DNA of 64,000 nucleotides from Paenibacillus phytorum (GTDB lineage Bacteria > Bacillota > Bacilli > Paenibacillales > NBRC-103111). Position 1 is the stretch's first letter; each line of letters opens with the position of its first letter. Location of the stretch: assembly GCF_013141715.1 (NCBI RefSeq), contig NZ_WHOA01000091.1, forward strand, positions 28,554-92,553. Direction: 5' to 3'. Below are positions 1 through 8,682 of this stretch, piece after piece. The notes below the pieces were generated by a model. The model was not told the origin of the DNA, searched no databases, and was given only the letters and a program-made list of their open reading frames with translations. Both the position numbers and the translations under genes were made by a program.

Positions 1-1060
1 TTTGTTCGGCCATGATCTTCTTCGCCCGTTCGATAATATTACGATCTGCAACATCGTTATGCATCACAGCGGTCACACTCTCAACATCGTCTCCCATGGA
101 GTCGATTAAGTGCGCTATGCCGAGCAGACGTCCTTTTTTCCCAACCTTACGCAGCGAATCAAAAATACTTTCAACCCGAATACCCAGCCTCCAAACCATA
201 TTGGAGCGAATACCGTGCTCGCGCGGGTAAGTACCTGTAAACATCGAAGAGAAACATACCACGGTACGTGCAGGATACACGGTTTCCATTTGGGCATATT
301 CCGTGCCTTCTGCTCGCAGTTTCTTCATAAATGGTGCGTCGGCTTCTTCAAAGCGCTCTTTGCGCATCCCGTCCACGACAATCACAATGACCTTCTTGTT
401 CAGCGCTTGTCCACCTGCTTGTACACCGCTTGAATCGCGTGTGTACGTAGGGATTTCGGCTGGTTTCCAGTCAAACAAATAACGGTGGAGAATAAAGCTG
501 TATATCAGCAATCCGCCCGCAAATAGAAGCCCCGTACCCACATCAGCGGAAACGCCAGTCTCAAATTGACGGTAATAATGATTCCATACGAAAAGCAGCA
601 GCAAAAACTTAGGCATCTGCTCCTGCGCATTTCCGCTAGTTGAGTCACTATTTTTCAGAACAAGCTTCCAGAACCGTGTGAAATTCCACCAAGTCGTCCC
701 AATTCTCAGATGATAGTAAAAAGTGCCCCAGAAATACACCGTAAAAAAGTAGAACAACCCAAGCGCTAGCAAATACAGCGAGAAATCAGACCGCTCCCAA
801 ATCAGCAGCGCAGCAATTAACGGCATCCATAAATAATTTCGCAAAAAAAGCGGAAAATCAAAGCAATAATACAGCACAAAAAGAGGGAGGGTCACAAGCA
901 GCCCCAAACCAGCGGCACTCCAAAAGCTAGGATCGGACCAAACGCCGATATGATAGAGCAGAAAGACACCCACAACGAAAATCGGGGTAAACGGTTTTCC
1001 CTCATTTAGCAAATTCCAGCAGCGAGCTGCGACTATTTCAAACGATGAAGCTTTTTTCAT
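1..1060 (-). CDS. Membrane-anchored type I phosphodiesterase / nucleotide pyrophosphatase family protein (3' end outside window)
   Basis: An open frame runs from ATG at 1060 to the window edge without a stop, so the C-terminus is missing. The first about 200 residues are hydrophobic with several probable membrane segments. Near residue 225 the alkaline-phosphatase superfamily part begins: VIVIVVDGMRKERF supplies the first metal-binding Asp, and YPARTVVCFSSMFTGTYP followed by REHGI is the typical second block of type I phosphodiesterases. The enzyme probably cleaves phosphodiester bonds with two metal ions; the substrate is unknown. The start is set by GGAAGGA about 9 bases upstream. It follows the preceding gene by one base, so the two are surely cotranscribed. 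Family call firm, substrate not. Confidence 0.8.
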   Translation of the reverse strand, partial: MKKASSFEIVAARCWNLLNEGKPFTPIFVVGVFLLYHIGVWSDPSFWSAAGLGLLVTLPLFVLYYCFDFPLFLRNYLWMPLIAALLIWERSDFSLYLLALGLFYFFTVYFWGTFYYHLRIGTTWWNFTRFWKLVLKNSDSTSGNAQEQMPKFLLLLFVWNHYYRQFETGVSADVGTGLLFAGGLLIYSFILHRYLFDWKPAEIPTYTRDSSGVQAGGQALNKKVIVIVVDGMRKERFEEADAPFMKKLRAEGTEYAQMETVYPARTVVCFSSMFTGTYPREHGIRSNMVWRLGIRVESIFDSLRKVGKKGRLLGIAHLIDSMGDDVESVTAVMHNDVADRNIIERAKKIMAEQ

Positions 1061-1061
1061 T

Positions 1062-2030
1062 TTAATCATCCTTCCGTGCGTTGCCATTCAATGATGGTTT
1101 TTTGTGACTCGTAAGCCGCCCAATCCAGGTTTTCATCTCGCGCCAACGTAAGGGCATTCGCACAAGTGAATAGACCCCTAGCGTATAAGCAAATAGAAAT
1201 TTAAAGGTATGCGACACAAGTGCCGCTCTATAAGCATCCTTACCATCAACACCTAGCAAGACAAGTGACCCGCTCATTGTACTCTCATAGGTACCTATCC
1301 CACCTGGGGTAATATGAAAAATTTGTCCAGCAATCGTCATACTATTCGCCCAAACAAGCGAGATTGTCCCAAGCTGCAAGCCGATCATGCGTGCAACAGC
1401 AAAGATAACACCAGCTTCTAAGATCCAGCTTAGAGCAATTAAGCCTATAATGACAATCCCTTTGCCAGAAAGCATTTTTAGATGAAAATATGCCGAATGC
1501 TTCGCTATGAACGGAATTTTGCGAATCACAGGCAAGTAATGCGCTGTTGCGAGAATCAACGTTCCCCCAGCCAGCACCGTCACCCATATCCAAGAAGAGG
1601 GTAGTCCTAACCTTACGATGCCGATTCCCCCAATGCCAGCAAGCACTAACATATCAAGCAATCGCATGACCGCAACGGAATGGAACGCCTCCTCCCACGA
1701 TTTTCCCCCTTGCTTCATATATAAGCCAGCACGAACGCCATCTCCCGCTTTCACCGGAAGTACATGATTGACGAGCAAGCTATAGCTAATGGCATGAAAA
1801 TAGATGCTGAATCGCACTTCGGGTCCTGCGTAAATTCGCCAAGCTGCAGCCTTTAGGAGGAAGGAGAGCAGGTAGATGACGAACATGAAAACCAACCATT
1901 GCGGTTGATGGAAAAGCAGCCCCACATCACGAAGCCACTCCTTCGAATCGAACCATTGCCATGTTAAAAAAATAGAACAAACGATCAAAAGAATCGCCAT
2001 GAAACGAACAACTTGTTTCTTCGTTAGCAT
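1062..2030 (-). CDS. LPG-synthase-type (UPF0104/YbhN-like) integral membrane protein
   Basis: The 322-residue protein is almost entirely hydrophobic, with about eight probable membrane helices. It carries patterns typical of the lysylphosphatidylglycerol synthase membrane region family, such as SYSLLVNHVLPVKAGDGVRA and the later HITPGGIGTYE. In MprF this domain flips or binds lipids; stand-alone relatives are often of unknown function. No soluble aminoacyl-transfer domain is attached, so it is not a full MprF. The ATG at 2030 has AGAAGG upstream. It is the first gene of a two-gene unit with the phosphodiesterase starting one base after its stop, suggesting a joint envelope or lipid-head-group role (inference). 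Confidence 0.8.
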   Translation of the reverse strand: MLTKKQVVRFMAILLIVCSIFLTWQWFDSKEWLRDVGLLFHQPQWLVFMFVIYLLSFLLKAAAWRIYAGPEVRFSIYFHAISYSLLVNHVLPVKAGDGVRAGLYMKQGGKSWEEAFHSVAVMRLLDMLVLAGIGGIGIVRLGLPSSWIWVTVLAGGTLILATAHYLPVIRKIPFIAKHSAYFHLKMLSGKGIVIIGLIALSWILEAGVIFAVARMIGLQLGTISLVWANSMTIAGQIFHITPGGIGTYESTMSGSLVLLGVDGKDAYRAALVSHTFKFLFAYTLGVYSLVRMPLRWREMKTWIGRLTSHKKPSLNGNARKDD

Positions 2031-2308
2031 ATTTGTTGTGACCTTCTTTTAGTTAAGGGGTACCTCAAACTATTTTAATGTGAGAATGAGAATCATGGTC
2101 AGTATAGGCGGTTTAGGGGGTTACGTCAACCTAATCTTACTCTTTTAGATAACGAACAAATCACCTTGCGGGTGAATAATCATGCAGAGCAAGACTGACG
2201 ATCGGACAGAATGACTATAGCGATTCTTTATCCGCATTGTCCTTATATGTTTTGTTATCATGTTTATAAGGAACCATGATGGATTTATTCGAAAGAGAGT
2301 GAAGATAA
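2031..2308. other. Intergenic region with no recognised gene
   Basis: About 280 bases lie between the divergent membrane-protein gene and the methyltransferase. A GAGAATGAGAATCAT stretch at 2082-2096 resembles half of an iron-regulator (Fur) box but is not a good full match. No convincing promoter, terminator or structured RNA was recognised. Confidence 0.4.
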
Positions 2309-2422
2309 ATTATAAATGAAACAATCTATGTCAGCAGGCTTCGAGCAGCTGGTTGTGTTTTCGCCGAAGAGGAAGCCCGGTTACTCGCCTCAGCAGCCCA
2401 GACGTCGGATGATCTCATCACC

Positions 2423-3100
2423 ATGGTGGATCGTCGAATCGCCGGTTTGCCTCTCGAACACGTCATCGGATGGGCGGAATTTTGCGGTCTCAAGATAGCC
2501 GTGGATCCAGGAGTCTTCGTTCCTCGCCACCGCACAGAATTTCTCGTTCGCCAAGCCGCAGCCCTCGCACAGTCAGGAGCCGTAGTGGTCGACCTGTGCT
2601 GCGGCTCGGGAGCGGTGGGCACAGCACTAGCTGCCGTCTTAGAACGGATCGAGTTGTACGCCACCGACATCGCCCCAGCCGCAGTACGGTGTGCCCGCCG
2701 CAACATCACTCCCGCTAGTGGTCACGTATATGAAGGTGACCTCTACGAGCCGCTGCCCGCCTTTCTGCAAGGCCGCGTCGACATCTTGGTCGCCAACGCA
2801 CCTTACGTCCCCACCGAGGCGATCAGGTTGCTGCCTCCAGAGGCCCGAATTCACGAATCGTTGGTGGCGCTCGACGGGGGCGCAGATGGGCTTAACGTCC
2901 AGCGCCGGGTGGCGGCTGCAGCGCCAATCTGGCTGGCACCGGGCGGCCATCTTCTGGTCGAGACTAGCCAGCGGCAGGCGTCGCAGACAGCCCAAATTTT
3001 CGTTAGCAATGGGCTGATCCCGCAGGTGGCCAGATTAGATGAACTGGACGCCACAGTCGTAATAGGAACCAGGCCCGGCCTGTCCGCAAACGAAAGGTGA
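2423..3100 (+). CDS. HemK/PrmC-like protein N5-glutamine methyltransferase, probably horizontally acquired
   Basis: The product is a class I SAM-dependent methyltransferase. Motif I is VVDLCCGSGAVGTALAA; the catalytic NPPY box of the HemK family reads NAPY (ANAPYVPTEAI), as I recall for an actinobacterial-type subfamily. Later motifs are ALDGGADGLNVQRR and APGGHLLVETS. Such enzymes modify glutamine, for example in release factors. The first in-frame ATG is 2423, but the same frame reads family-like protein (RLRAAGCVFAEEEARLL) back to about 2330 with no start codon, whereas an ATG at 2328 lies in another frame. A one-base loss just after 2328 would explain this. The gene is visibly richer in G and C than its neighbours, suggesting transfer. 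It may be inactive or N-terminally shortened. Confidence 0.7.
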   Translation: MVDRRIAGLPLEHVIGWAEFCGLKIAVDPGVFVPRHRTEFLVRQAAALAQSGAVVVDLCCGSGAVGTALAAVLERIELYATDIAPAAVRCARRNITPASGHVYEGDLYEPLPAFLQGRVDILVANAPYVPTEAIRLLPPEARIHESLVALDGGADGLNVQRRVAAAAPIWLAPGGHLLVETSQRQASQTAQIFVSNGLIPQVARLDELDATVVIGTRPGLSANER

Positions 3101-3131
3101 ACCCTGCTTGGCAGAGCAGCCAGTAGTAAAT

Positions 3132-3177
3132 AAAAACCCAGTCTAACACTTTATTTTGGTGTTTTGACTGGGTTTTT
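3132..3177 (+). terminator. Rho-independent terminator after the methyltransferase
   Basis: AAAAACCCAGTC at 3132-3143 pairs with GACTGGGTTTTT at 3166-3177, and AACAC/GTGTT extend the stem inward; a T-run follows. The A-run on the 5' side could let it act on the other strand too. Confidence 0.85.
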
Positions 3178-3209
3178 GTTTATTAATTCTCCGAACAATT
3201 TGTTCGATT

Positions 3210-3265
3210 GTGAATGAATTGTGTTCATTACTCTCATTTTTCGGGTGGGCAATACCTTTTATACT
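3210..3265 (+). promoter_or_regulatory. Candidate response-regulator operator and promoter of the module 1 permease operon
   Basis: A 33-base segment at 3210-3242 recurs with only three mismatches at 8588-8620 in front of the binding-protein gene of the same module. It contains the inverted repeat AATGAA-N5-TTCATT (3213-3229). A -10-like TATACT lies at 3260-3265, 39 bases from the motif core start, nearly the same spacing as at the second site. The motif sits where a -35 box would be, as expected for an activator. The YesN-type regulator encoded at 6932-8548 is the natural candidate (inference). Confidence 0.6.
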
Positions 3266-3305
3266 ACATATAAAGGTGTTATTGAAATGAAAGGCGGTTA
3301 TCCCG

Positions 3306-4268
3306 ATGAAGCCCGAAACTAGATTGGCTCCCCAAAAGCTTTCTTCACGCAAAATAACAACGGCATTCACCCTGAAAGGACGCTGGGAATCGCCCATAGC
3401 TGGGTATCTTTTTATTTCCCCGTGGTTACTTGGATTTCTGCTGTTAACCTTATGGCCGATGGTTCAATCGATGTATTACTCTTTCACGAAATATACGTTG
3501 TTAGATGCGCCAGAGTGGATTGGCCTAAGAAACTATGAGCGTATTTTTGCAGACGATGAAATGTTTCGTCAATCATTGAAAATAACGATTCTTTTCGTCG
3601 TTTTATCCGTGCCAATCAAACTCTTCAGCGCCTTAATGGTTGCGATGGTGCTTAACAAGAAAATAAAAGGGATTTCTGTTTATCGAACGTTCATCTACTT
3701 GCCTTCATTAATAGGGAGCAGCATTGCTGTAGCTATACTTTGGCAAAATATTTTCGGTATTAACGGTTTTATCAATCGATTTTTAAGTTATTTCGGTATT
3801 GAGGGAATTAGTTGGATTAGCAATCCCAATACGGCATTAGGCACCTTAATTATTCTGGTTGCTTGGCAGTTTGGTTCTTCGATGGTTATTTTCCTAGCCG
3901 GATTAAAACAAATACCTGCCGAGTTATACGAGGCTTCTTCCGTGGATGGGGCATCTAAAGTCAGACAGTTTTTTAGTATTACATTACCTATGCTGTCGCC
4001 TGTTCTGTTGTTTAATCTCGTGCTGCAGACAATCGGTTCCTTTCAAATGTTTACCCAAGCCTTCATTATTACGAAAGGCGGACCTATTAACTCCACGTAT
4101 ATGTACGCGTTATACCTATATGATCGCGCTTTTTCTAGATATGAGATGGGTTATGCTTCCGCTCTGGCATGGATACTCCTAGTGGTGATTGCGATCGTAA
4201 CAGCTTTAATTTTCGCCTCATCCCGTTACTGGGTATTCTATGAAACAGAAGGAGGGAGAAGAAAATGA
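3306..4268 (+). CDS. Carbohydrate ABC transporter permease, MalF/UgpA type (module 1)
   Basis: The 320-residue protein has about six membrane helices and the EAA loop of binding-protein-dependent permeases, YEASSVDGASKVRQFFSITL, which docks the ATPase. It would form a heterodimer with the permease encoded next. A hydrophobic stretch at about residues 35-55 follows a basic N-terminus, as in the MalF-type sugar family. ATG 3306 has AGGCGG upstream. It is the first gene of a plus-strand unit and shares a candidate operator with the distant binding-protein gene. No ATP-binding subunit is encoded nearby, so a shared MsmX-like ATPase is likely. The substrate cannot be told from sequence. Confidence 0.88.
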   Translation: MKPETRLAPQKLSSRKITTAFTLKGRWESPIAGYLFISPWLLGFLLLTLWPMVQSMYYSFTKYTLLDAPEWIGLRNYERIFADDEMFRQSLKITILFVVLSVPIKLFSALMVAMVLNKKIKGISVYRTFIYLPSLIGSSIAVAILWQNIFGINGFINRFLSYFGIEGISWISNPNTALGTLIILVAWQFGSSMVIFLAGLKQIPAELYEASSVDGASKVRQFFSITLPMLSPVLLFNLVLQTIGSFQMFTQAFIITKGGPINSTYMYALYLYDRAFSRYEMGYASALAWILLVVIAIVTALIFASSRYWVFYETEGGRRK

Positions 4269-5116
4269 GAAACCAGCTAATTGGCGCACGGACTTTTCGA
4301 ACGCATTTCTTATTAGCACTGTTTAGTCTAGTCATGATATATCCCATGTTATGGTGGGTAGGAGCTGCCTTTAAATCGAACGCGGAGATGAGCTCGCCCA
4401 GTTTCTTTCCTACGGAGTGGTTATGGAGTAACTTCAGCCAAGGGTGGGTCGCCATTCCTAAGTTTACCTTTACTCATTTTTATCTGAATACCTTTGAACT
4501 GATTGCAGGAGTTCTTGTAACGTCTATCATTTCCTGCAGCTTGGTGGCTTTTGGTTTCGCTCGATTGGATTTTCCGCTGAAAAATTTCTGGTTTTCCATT
4601 CTGATGGTCACCCTGATGCTGCCAAGTCAAGTGACACTTGTTCCCCAGTACATCATGTTTAATACTTGGGGTTGGGTCAATACGTATCTGCCTTTCTATG
4701 TTCCACATGCCCTTGCAGGCGGTATCGGAGGACCTTTCTTCATCTTCCTTTTGGTGCAGTTTATTCGCGGGATTCCGCGGGAGCTGGATGAATCGGCCAA
4801 AATGGACGGCTGCAGCTGGTTCGGTATTTACCTACGCATTGTGCTGCCCTTAACGAAGCCCGCACTCGTAACGGTCGCCATTTATTGTTTCCTTTGGAAT
4901 TGGGACGATTTCTTCGGACACTTGCTGTATATCAATTCGGTGAGCAAATACACCGTCGGTCTTGCCTTGAAGCTGTTCGTCGACAGCCAATCTGCGCTTC
5001 CGTGGGGACAATTACTTGCCATGTCGCTCGTTTCTATTATTCCATCACTGATTCTCTTTTTTATGGCGCAGCGCCATTTTGTCGATGGCATTGCTTCAGG
5101 TGCAGTGAAAGGATAG
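4265..5116 (+). CDS. Carbohydrate ABC transporter permease, MalG type (module 1)
   Basis: This 283-residue inner-membrane protein has about six helices and the EAA-like loop ELDESAKMDGCSWFGIYLRIVLP. It ends in IASGAVKG, the common C-terminus of MalG-type sugar permeases. Its ATG overlaps the stop of the upstream permease gene by four bases (ATGA), so translation is coupled and the two products should form the channel. A stem-loop terminator follows at once, separating it partly from the sensor-kinase gene. Confidence 0.9.
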   Translation: MRNQLIGARTFRTHFLLALFSLVMIYPMLWWVGAAFKSNAEMSSPSFFPTEWLWSNFSQGWVAIPKFTFTHFYLNTFELIAGVLVTSIISCSLVAFGFARLDFPLKNFWFSILMVTLMLPSQVTLVPQYIMFNTWGWVNTYLPFYVPHALAGGIGGPFFIFLLVQFIRGIPRELDESAKMDGCSWFGIYLRIVLPLTKPALVTVAIYCFLWNWDDFFGHLLYINSVSKYTVGLALKLFVDSQSALPWGQLLAMSLVSIIPSLILFFMAQRHFVDGIASGAVKG

Positions 5117-5130
5117 AATAATATAATAAG

Positions 5131-5160
5131 AAAAAGGTTGCGCTACCGCAGCCTTTTTTC
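5131..5160 (+). terminator. Stem-loop terminator between permease and kinase genes
   Basis: AAAAAGGTTGCG and CGCAGCCTTTTTT form a stem around a CTAC loop, followed by Ts. It may be partly read through, because no clear separate promoter for the kinase gene was seen in the 60 bases downstream. Confidence 0.75.
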
Positions 5161-5193
5161 CACTTTTATGGAAGTAAATGAGGAGGAGCTGCT

Positions 5194-6954
5194 GTGTTTA
5201 ACCTATTCAAGCGTGTTCGAATCGGCCGCCTGTTCTTTGGAAGCTTCGCCGCATTCATTGCCGTGCTGCTGCTCATTTCCTCCTGGATCAGCTACAGCCT
5301 AACTTCACGCGAGTTAGCTGACAACACCGCTAATTATCAGCAGGATCTGTTAAATGAATTGAATAAGCGCTTGGTCACTCAGTTAAACTCTATTGAGCAG
5401 ATGTCTAATGCAGCCTCTAGAAATATCGATATTATCGGGTATGATCCTCTGGAGACTGACTTATTTGAGCTAAAAAAGCGTAAGGAAGATTTGGCTAATC
5501 TACTTGCCAGCATTACCTACAGCACGACAATGGTGCAATCCATTTATTTATATATCGAACGCCCGTTTGTGACAGATGCTCAGGGGCCAATTCGCGTTTA
5601 TGACTTAGAGAGGGTGAAGTATGAGGATTGGTTTTCGGACATTCAAAACAATGATTTTGCCTGGGTAAAAGAACGTACGATTCAAACCAATAAAGGCTCC
5701 CTATCGGTTACTAGCTTTGCAAGAAAGCTTTATAATAACTCAGGTATCTATTATGGCTTGCTCTTACTCAATGTGAAATCATCCGAAATCCAGAATTTGA
5801 TTCGAGGTGAAACGGAGGGAAGAAGCAGACTGTTAGTTGACGATGGCGGCAGAACAATTGCTGCTATCGGTGATCCCAACTTACAAGAGAGTGAGCTGGA
5901 GAAGATTAGGTTGCTTAAGGAGAAGTCCGGAAGTGTTCATTTAAAAGCCAAAGAACAAATTGAATCCTTACTCGTTTGGAGTAAATCCCCCTCGAACTGG
6001 ACATTAGTTGAGGTGACACCGTGGAAGAGCATTGTCCATGGCAGTATTCGATTAGCGCTAATTCTCTTAACTGTTGGCTTATCCGCCATATTTATCGCTT
6101 CCTTTTTCACTTTCTTTTTATCCAGACAATTCACCAATCCCATTCGACTTTTGGTTGCTTTTATGAATAAGCTTCCTGATCGGGGACTTGTTTCGGACTT
6201 GCCTACAGACTACACCAATGAGTTTGGGAATTTATTTAACGGCTATCGTAAACAAATGGAACGAATTGAGGAACTTTTAACATCTTTGAAGGCTCAGCAC
6301 AAGCGCCAACGCGAAGCTGAAATTAAGGCGCTGCAGGCCATGATCAATCCCCATTTTCTGTACAACACTTTGGATCAACTAAACTGGTTAGCTATTGATT
6401 CCGGTCAAACCAAAATCAGCAAGATCCTCTCCTTAATGGGTAAAATGTTTCGCATCGGCCTATCCAATGGTGAGACATTGATTCCCATCGCAGATGAAAT
6501 GACGCATGTCGAATGTTATTTGCAAATACAGCAAATTCGTTGGGGCGATCGCTTGGCATTCACCATCTCCGTCGATGAAACAGCCAAAGACCTCTTTATA
6601 CCGAGACTTACCCTGCAGCCTTTTATCGAAAATGCGATCATCCACGGTTTTCACGGGCGAAAAAAAGGAGAAATCCGAGTAAATGTGCAGTTGCTAGGGC
6701 AAGACATCCAATTTCAAGTTTGGGATGATGGTGTTGGGCTGCGACCCGATTGGGATCAACCCAAAGCAAGAAAAACAGGCGGTTACGGATTGCGAAACGT
6801 GAAAGAACGAATTGAGGCTTATTTCGGGCCTCCTTATGGGGTCCATATTACAAGTACGGAAGGCAAGGGCACCGAAGTCACCATTCTATTGCCGCAAATC
6901 CAAAATAAAGAAGAAGTCGAGGAGAGGTATCATGTGGAAAATACTGATTATTGA
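5194..6954 (+). CDS. YesM-type sensor histidine kinase (module 1)
   Basis: This 586-residue membrane kinase has TM1 at about residues 13-35, an extracellular sensing region of about 250 residues, TM2 at about 287-310, and a HAMP-like linker. The His_kinase dimerisation motif AMINPHFLYNTLDQL places the phosphorylated His at residue 387. The ATPase part shows the N-box (PFIENAIIHGF), the G1 box (WDDGVGL) and GGYGLRNVKERI. It should sense an extracellular saccharide, directly or through the binding protein, and phosphorylate the regulator encoded next. The start is GTG 5194 with AGGAGGAG upstream. Its 3' end overlaps the regulator gene by 23 bases, indicating coupled expression. Confidence 0.92.
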   Translation: MFNLFKRVRIGRLFFGSFAAFIAVLLLISSWISYSLTSRELADNTANYQQDLLNELNKRLVTQLNSIEQMSNAASRNIDIIGYDPLETDLFELKKRKEDLANLLASITYSTTMVQSIYLYIERPFVTDAQGPIRVYDLERVKYEDWFSDIQNNDFAWVKERTIQTNKGSLSVTSFARKLYNNSGIYYGLLLLNVKSSEIQNLIRGETEGRSRLLVDDGGRTIAAIGDPNLQESELEKIRLLKEKSGSVHLKAKEQIESLLVWSKSPSNWTLVEVTPWKSIVHGSIRLALILLTVGLSAIFIASFFTFFLSRQFTNPIRLLVAFMNKLPDRGLVSDLPTDYTNEFGNLFNGYRKQMERIEELLTSLKAQHKRQREAEIKALQAMINPHFLYNTLDQLNWLAIDSGQTKISKILSLMGKMFRIGLSNGETLIPIADEMTHVECYLQIQQIRWGDRLAFTISVDETAKDLFIPRLTLQPFIENAIIHGFHGRKKGEIRVNVQLLGQDIQFQVWDDGVGLRPDWDQPKARKTGGYGLRNVKERIEAYFGPPYGVHITSTEGKGTEVTILLPQIQNKEEVEERYHVENTDY

Positions 6955-8548
6955 TGACGACTTTCAAGTGTTGGAAGGTATGAAGAAGGCGATTCCTTGG
7001 GAGTCCATTGACGCAGAATTAGTGGGTGAAGCCAGTGATGGCGCCGAAGGTTTAGAGATGGTCCGACAAACTCAGCCGGATATCGTGATTACGGATATTT
7101 ACATGCCTGTGATGAACGGCCTGGAAATGATTGAGAAGCTCCGAGAGACTAACTTTCCCGGTGAATTGATCATCCTAAGCGGTTACGCTGACTTCCAGTA
7201 TGCACGGCAGGCATTGCGGCTGCAGGTTAGTGATTATTTGTCCAAGCCCGTAACCATTGAAGAACTGGGCGCTGTGCTAGCCAAAGTCATTAAAGAACTG
7301 GAAACGAAAGAACTGAAAAAAATAGAGCAAGATGAAGTCAAAAGAAGGCTGATGATGTATGAGCCCTTTGTGCAGCAAGAATGGCTCAAGTCGGTCATTA
7401 CTGGCACCTTTAATGAAACGATTGCCGCGGAGAGCATTCAGCTATCTGAACAAGCCTACTGGCTGCAAAGAAACCACCTCGTGATGGGTATAGAGCTGAT
7501 GAGCACTGTTCGCACGGCTAACCTATCGCTAATCGATTGGAATTTATTTCGTTTTGCATTAGCCAATATTATTAGAGAAATCTTAGCTGAAGATTGGCCT
7601 GAGTCCGACTTCATTGAGCTTCACAGCCATCATGCCGCAATTATGTTTCATATTGAGCGTTCGAGTGTAATAGATGACGTTATGCGTAGGATTCAATTGA
7701 TTGGCGAGCGTATCACGGACTGTGTCCTTACTTATCTGCGTCTAACGATCCGTCTAGGGCTAGGCCAGATGAAGGAATCATGGCAGGAGATTTCTGATTC
7801 CACCGAGGAAGCCTTTCTAGATTTATTACAGATGACCATCAACCCACCGCTTGCACGAGAACATCCATCTACGGTTCCATCAGAGAAGGAACTTGCTATT
7901 CGTCCAATTAAGTTTTATCAAGAGCTTGCGGAAGCGATTGTTTATTCCAAAGAAGAAACGGCTACACAGATTGTGGAAGCTTATATCAACCGTCTGCAAA
8001 CCATGTCAACCATAACCCCGGCTTACTTGCAGTATTTATGTACAGAGCTTTGGACCATATTTGCTTACTCCTTATACAGCGTAGGTATTGTGCTTGATGA
8101 ACTGTTTCCAGAAATGAAGCTGCAGCCTGAAATTAGTCAAATCCAAACACCAGAGCAATTGCAGCAATGGCTGCGAGGCAAAATTCATATCATTGCTACC
8201 AGCCGTCATTGGAACGAGAATTCCAAACATAAAGAAGCGGTTGATTTCATGATTCAATATGCGCATGATCACTATGCTGAAGAGATCAGCTTGGAGGATA
8301 TGTCGAAGCAGCTTTACTTGTCTCGCAATTATTTGAATCAAATATTCAAGAAAGCGACCGGTGAAACCTTCACGAACTACGTCATACAAGTGAGGATGAA
8401 GAAGGCACAAGCCCTTCTAGCCGAAGGCAAATATTTGATTTATGAGATATCCGAAAAAGTTGGCTACAAAAACGTCCCTTATTTTAGCTCTATTTTCAAA
8501 AAATATAATGGCATTAGCCCGAGTGAAGTAAGTAAAAGTGGATTATAA
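6932..8548 (+). CDS. YesN-type response regulator, receiver plus AraC DNA-binding domain (module 1)
   Basis: The 538-residue protein begins with a receiver domain: acidic pocket IIDDD, phospho-acceptor Asp55 in VITDIYMPVMNGL, and the conserved Lys in LSKPVT. A central region of about 250 residues of unclear function follows, longer than in the other two regulators of this window. The C-terminal 100 residues form an AraC-type double helix-turn-helix (MSKQLYLSRNYLNQIFKKAT, then ISEKVGYKNVPYFSSIFKK). ATG 6932 is preceded by GAGAGG inside the end of the kinase gene; an in-frame ATG 120 bases earlier only reads through the kinase gene. It probably activates both module 1 promoters, where a 33-bp motif is duplicated. 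Confidence 0.92.
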   Translation: MWKILIIDDDFQVLEGMKKAIPWESIDAELVGEASDGAEGLEMVRQTQPDIVITDIYMPVMNGLEMIEKLRETNFPGELIILSGYADFQYARQALRLQVSDYLSKPVTIEELGAVLAKVIKELETKELKKIEQDEVKRRLMMYEPFVQQEWLKSVITGTFNETIAAESIQLSEQAYWLQRNHLVMGIELMSTVRTANLSLIDWNLFRFALANIIREILAEDWPESDFIELHSHHAAIMFHIERSSVIDDVMRRIQLIGERITDCVLTYLRLTIRLGLGQMKESWQEISDSTEEAFLDLLQMTINPPLAREHPSTVPSEKELAIRPIKFYQELAEAIVYSKEETATQIVEAYINRLQTMSTITPAYLQYLCTELWTIFAYSLYSVGIVLDELFPEMKLQPEISQIQTPEQLQQWLRGKIHIIATSRHWNENSKHKEAVDFMIQYAHDHYAEEISLEDMSKQLYLSRNYLNQIFKKATGETFTNYVIQVRMKKAQALLAEGKYLIYEISEKVGYKNVPYFSSIFKKYNGISPSEVSKSGL

Positions 8549-8587
8549 CCGGGAATGTACGTATTCGTCGCCAAATTGTGATCAATA

Positions 8588-8642
8588 GTGAAAGAAGTGT
8601 GTTCATTACTCTCCTTTTTCTTCTTTTCAGTTGTCCTATAAT
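8588..8642 (+). promoter_or_regulatory. Candidate operator and promoter of the module 1 binding-protein gene
   Basis: Positions 8588-8620 match 3210-3242 in 30 of 33 bases, including GTGTTCATTACTCTC. A perfect -10 TATAAT lies at 8637-8642, 38 bases from the motif core start, and no -35 consensus is present. That arrangement fits activator-dependent transcription by the regulator encoded just upstream. Confidence 0.65.
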
Positions 8643-8682
8643 TAACTTGTAAAGATAATGAGGTAGTGAAAGGGGATTTTCA

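Noticed and set aside
2081..2099. Fur-box-like sequence near GAGAATGAGAATCAT; a similar string occurs around 12150-12170
   Set aside because: Only half of the inverted repeat matches, and no iron-related gene is adjacent.
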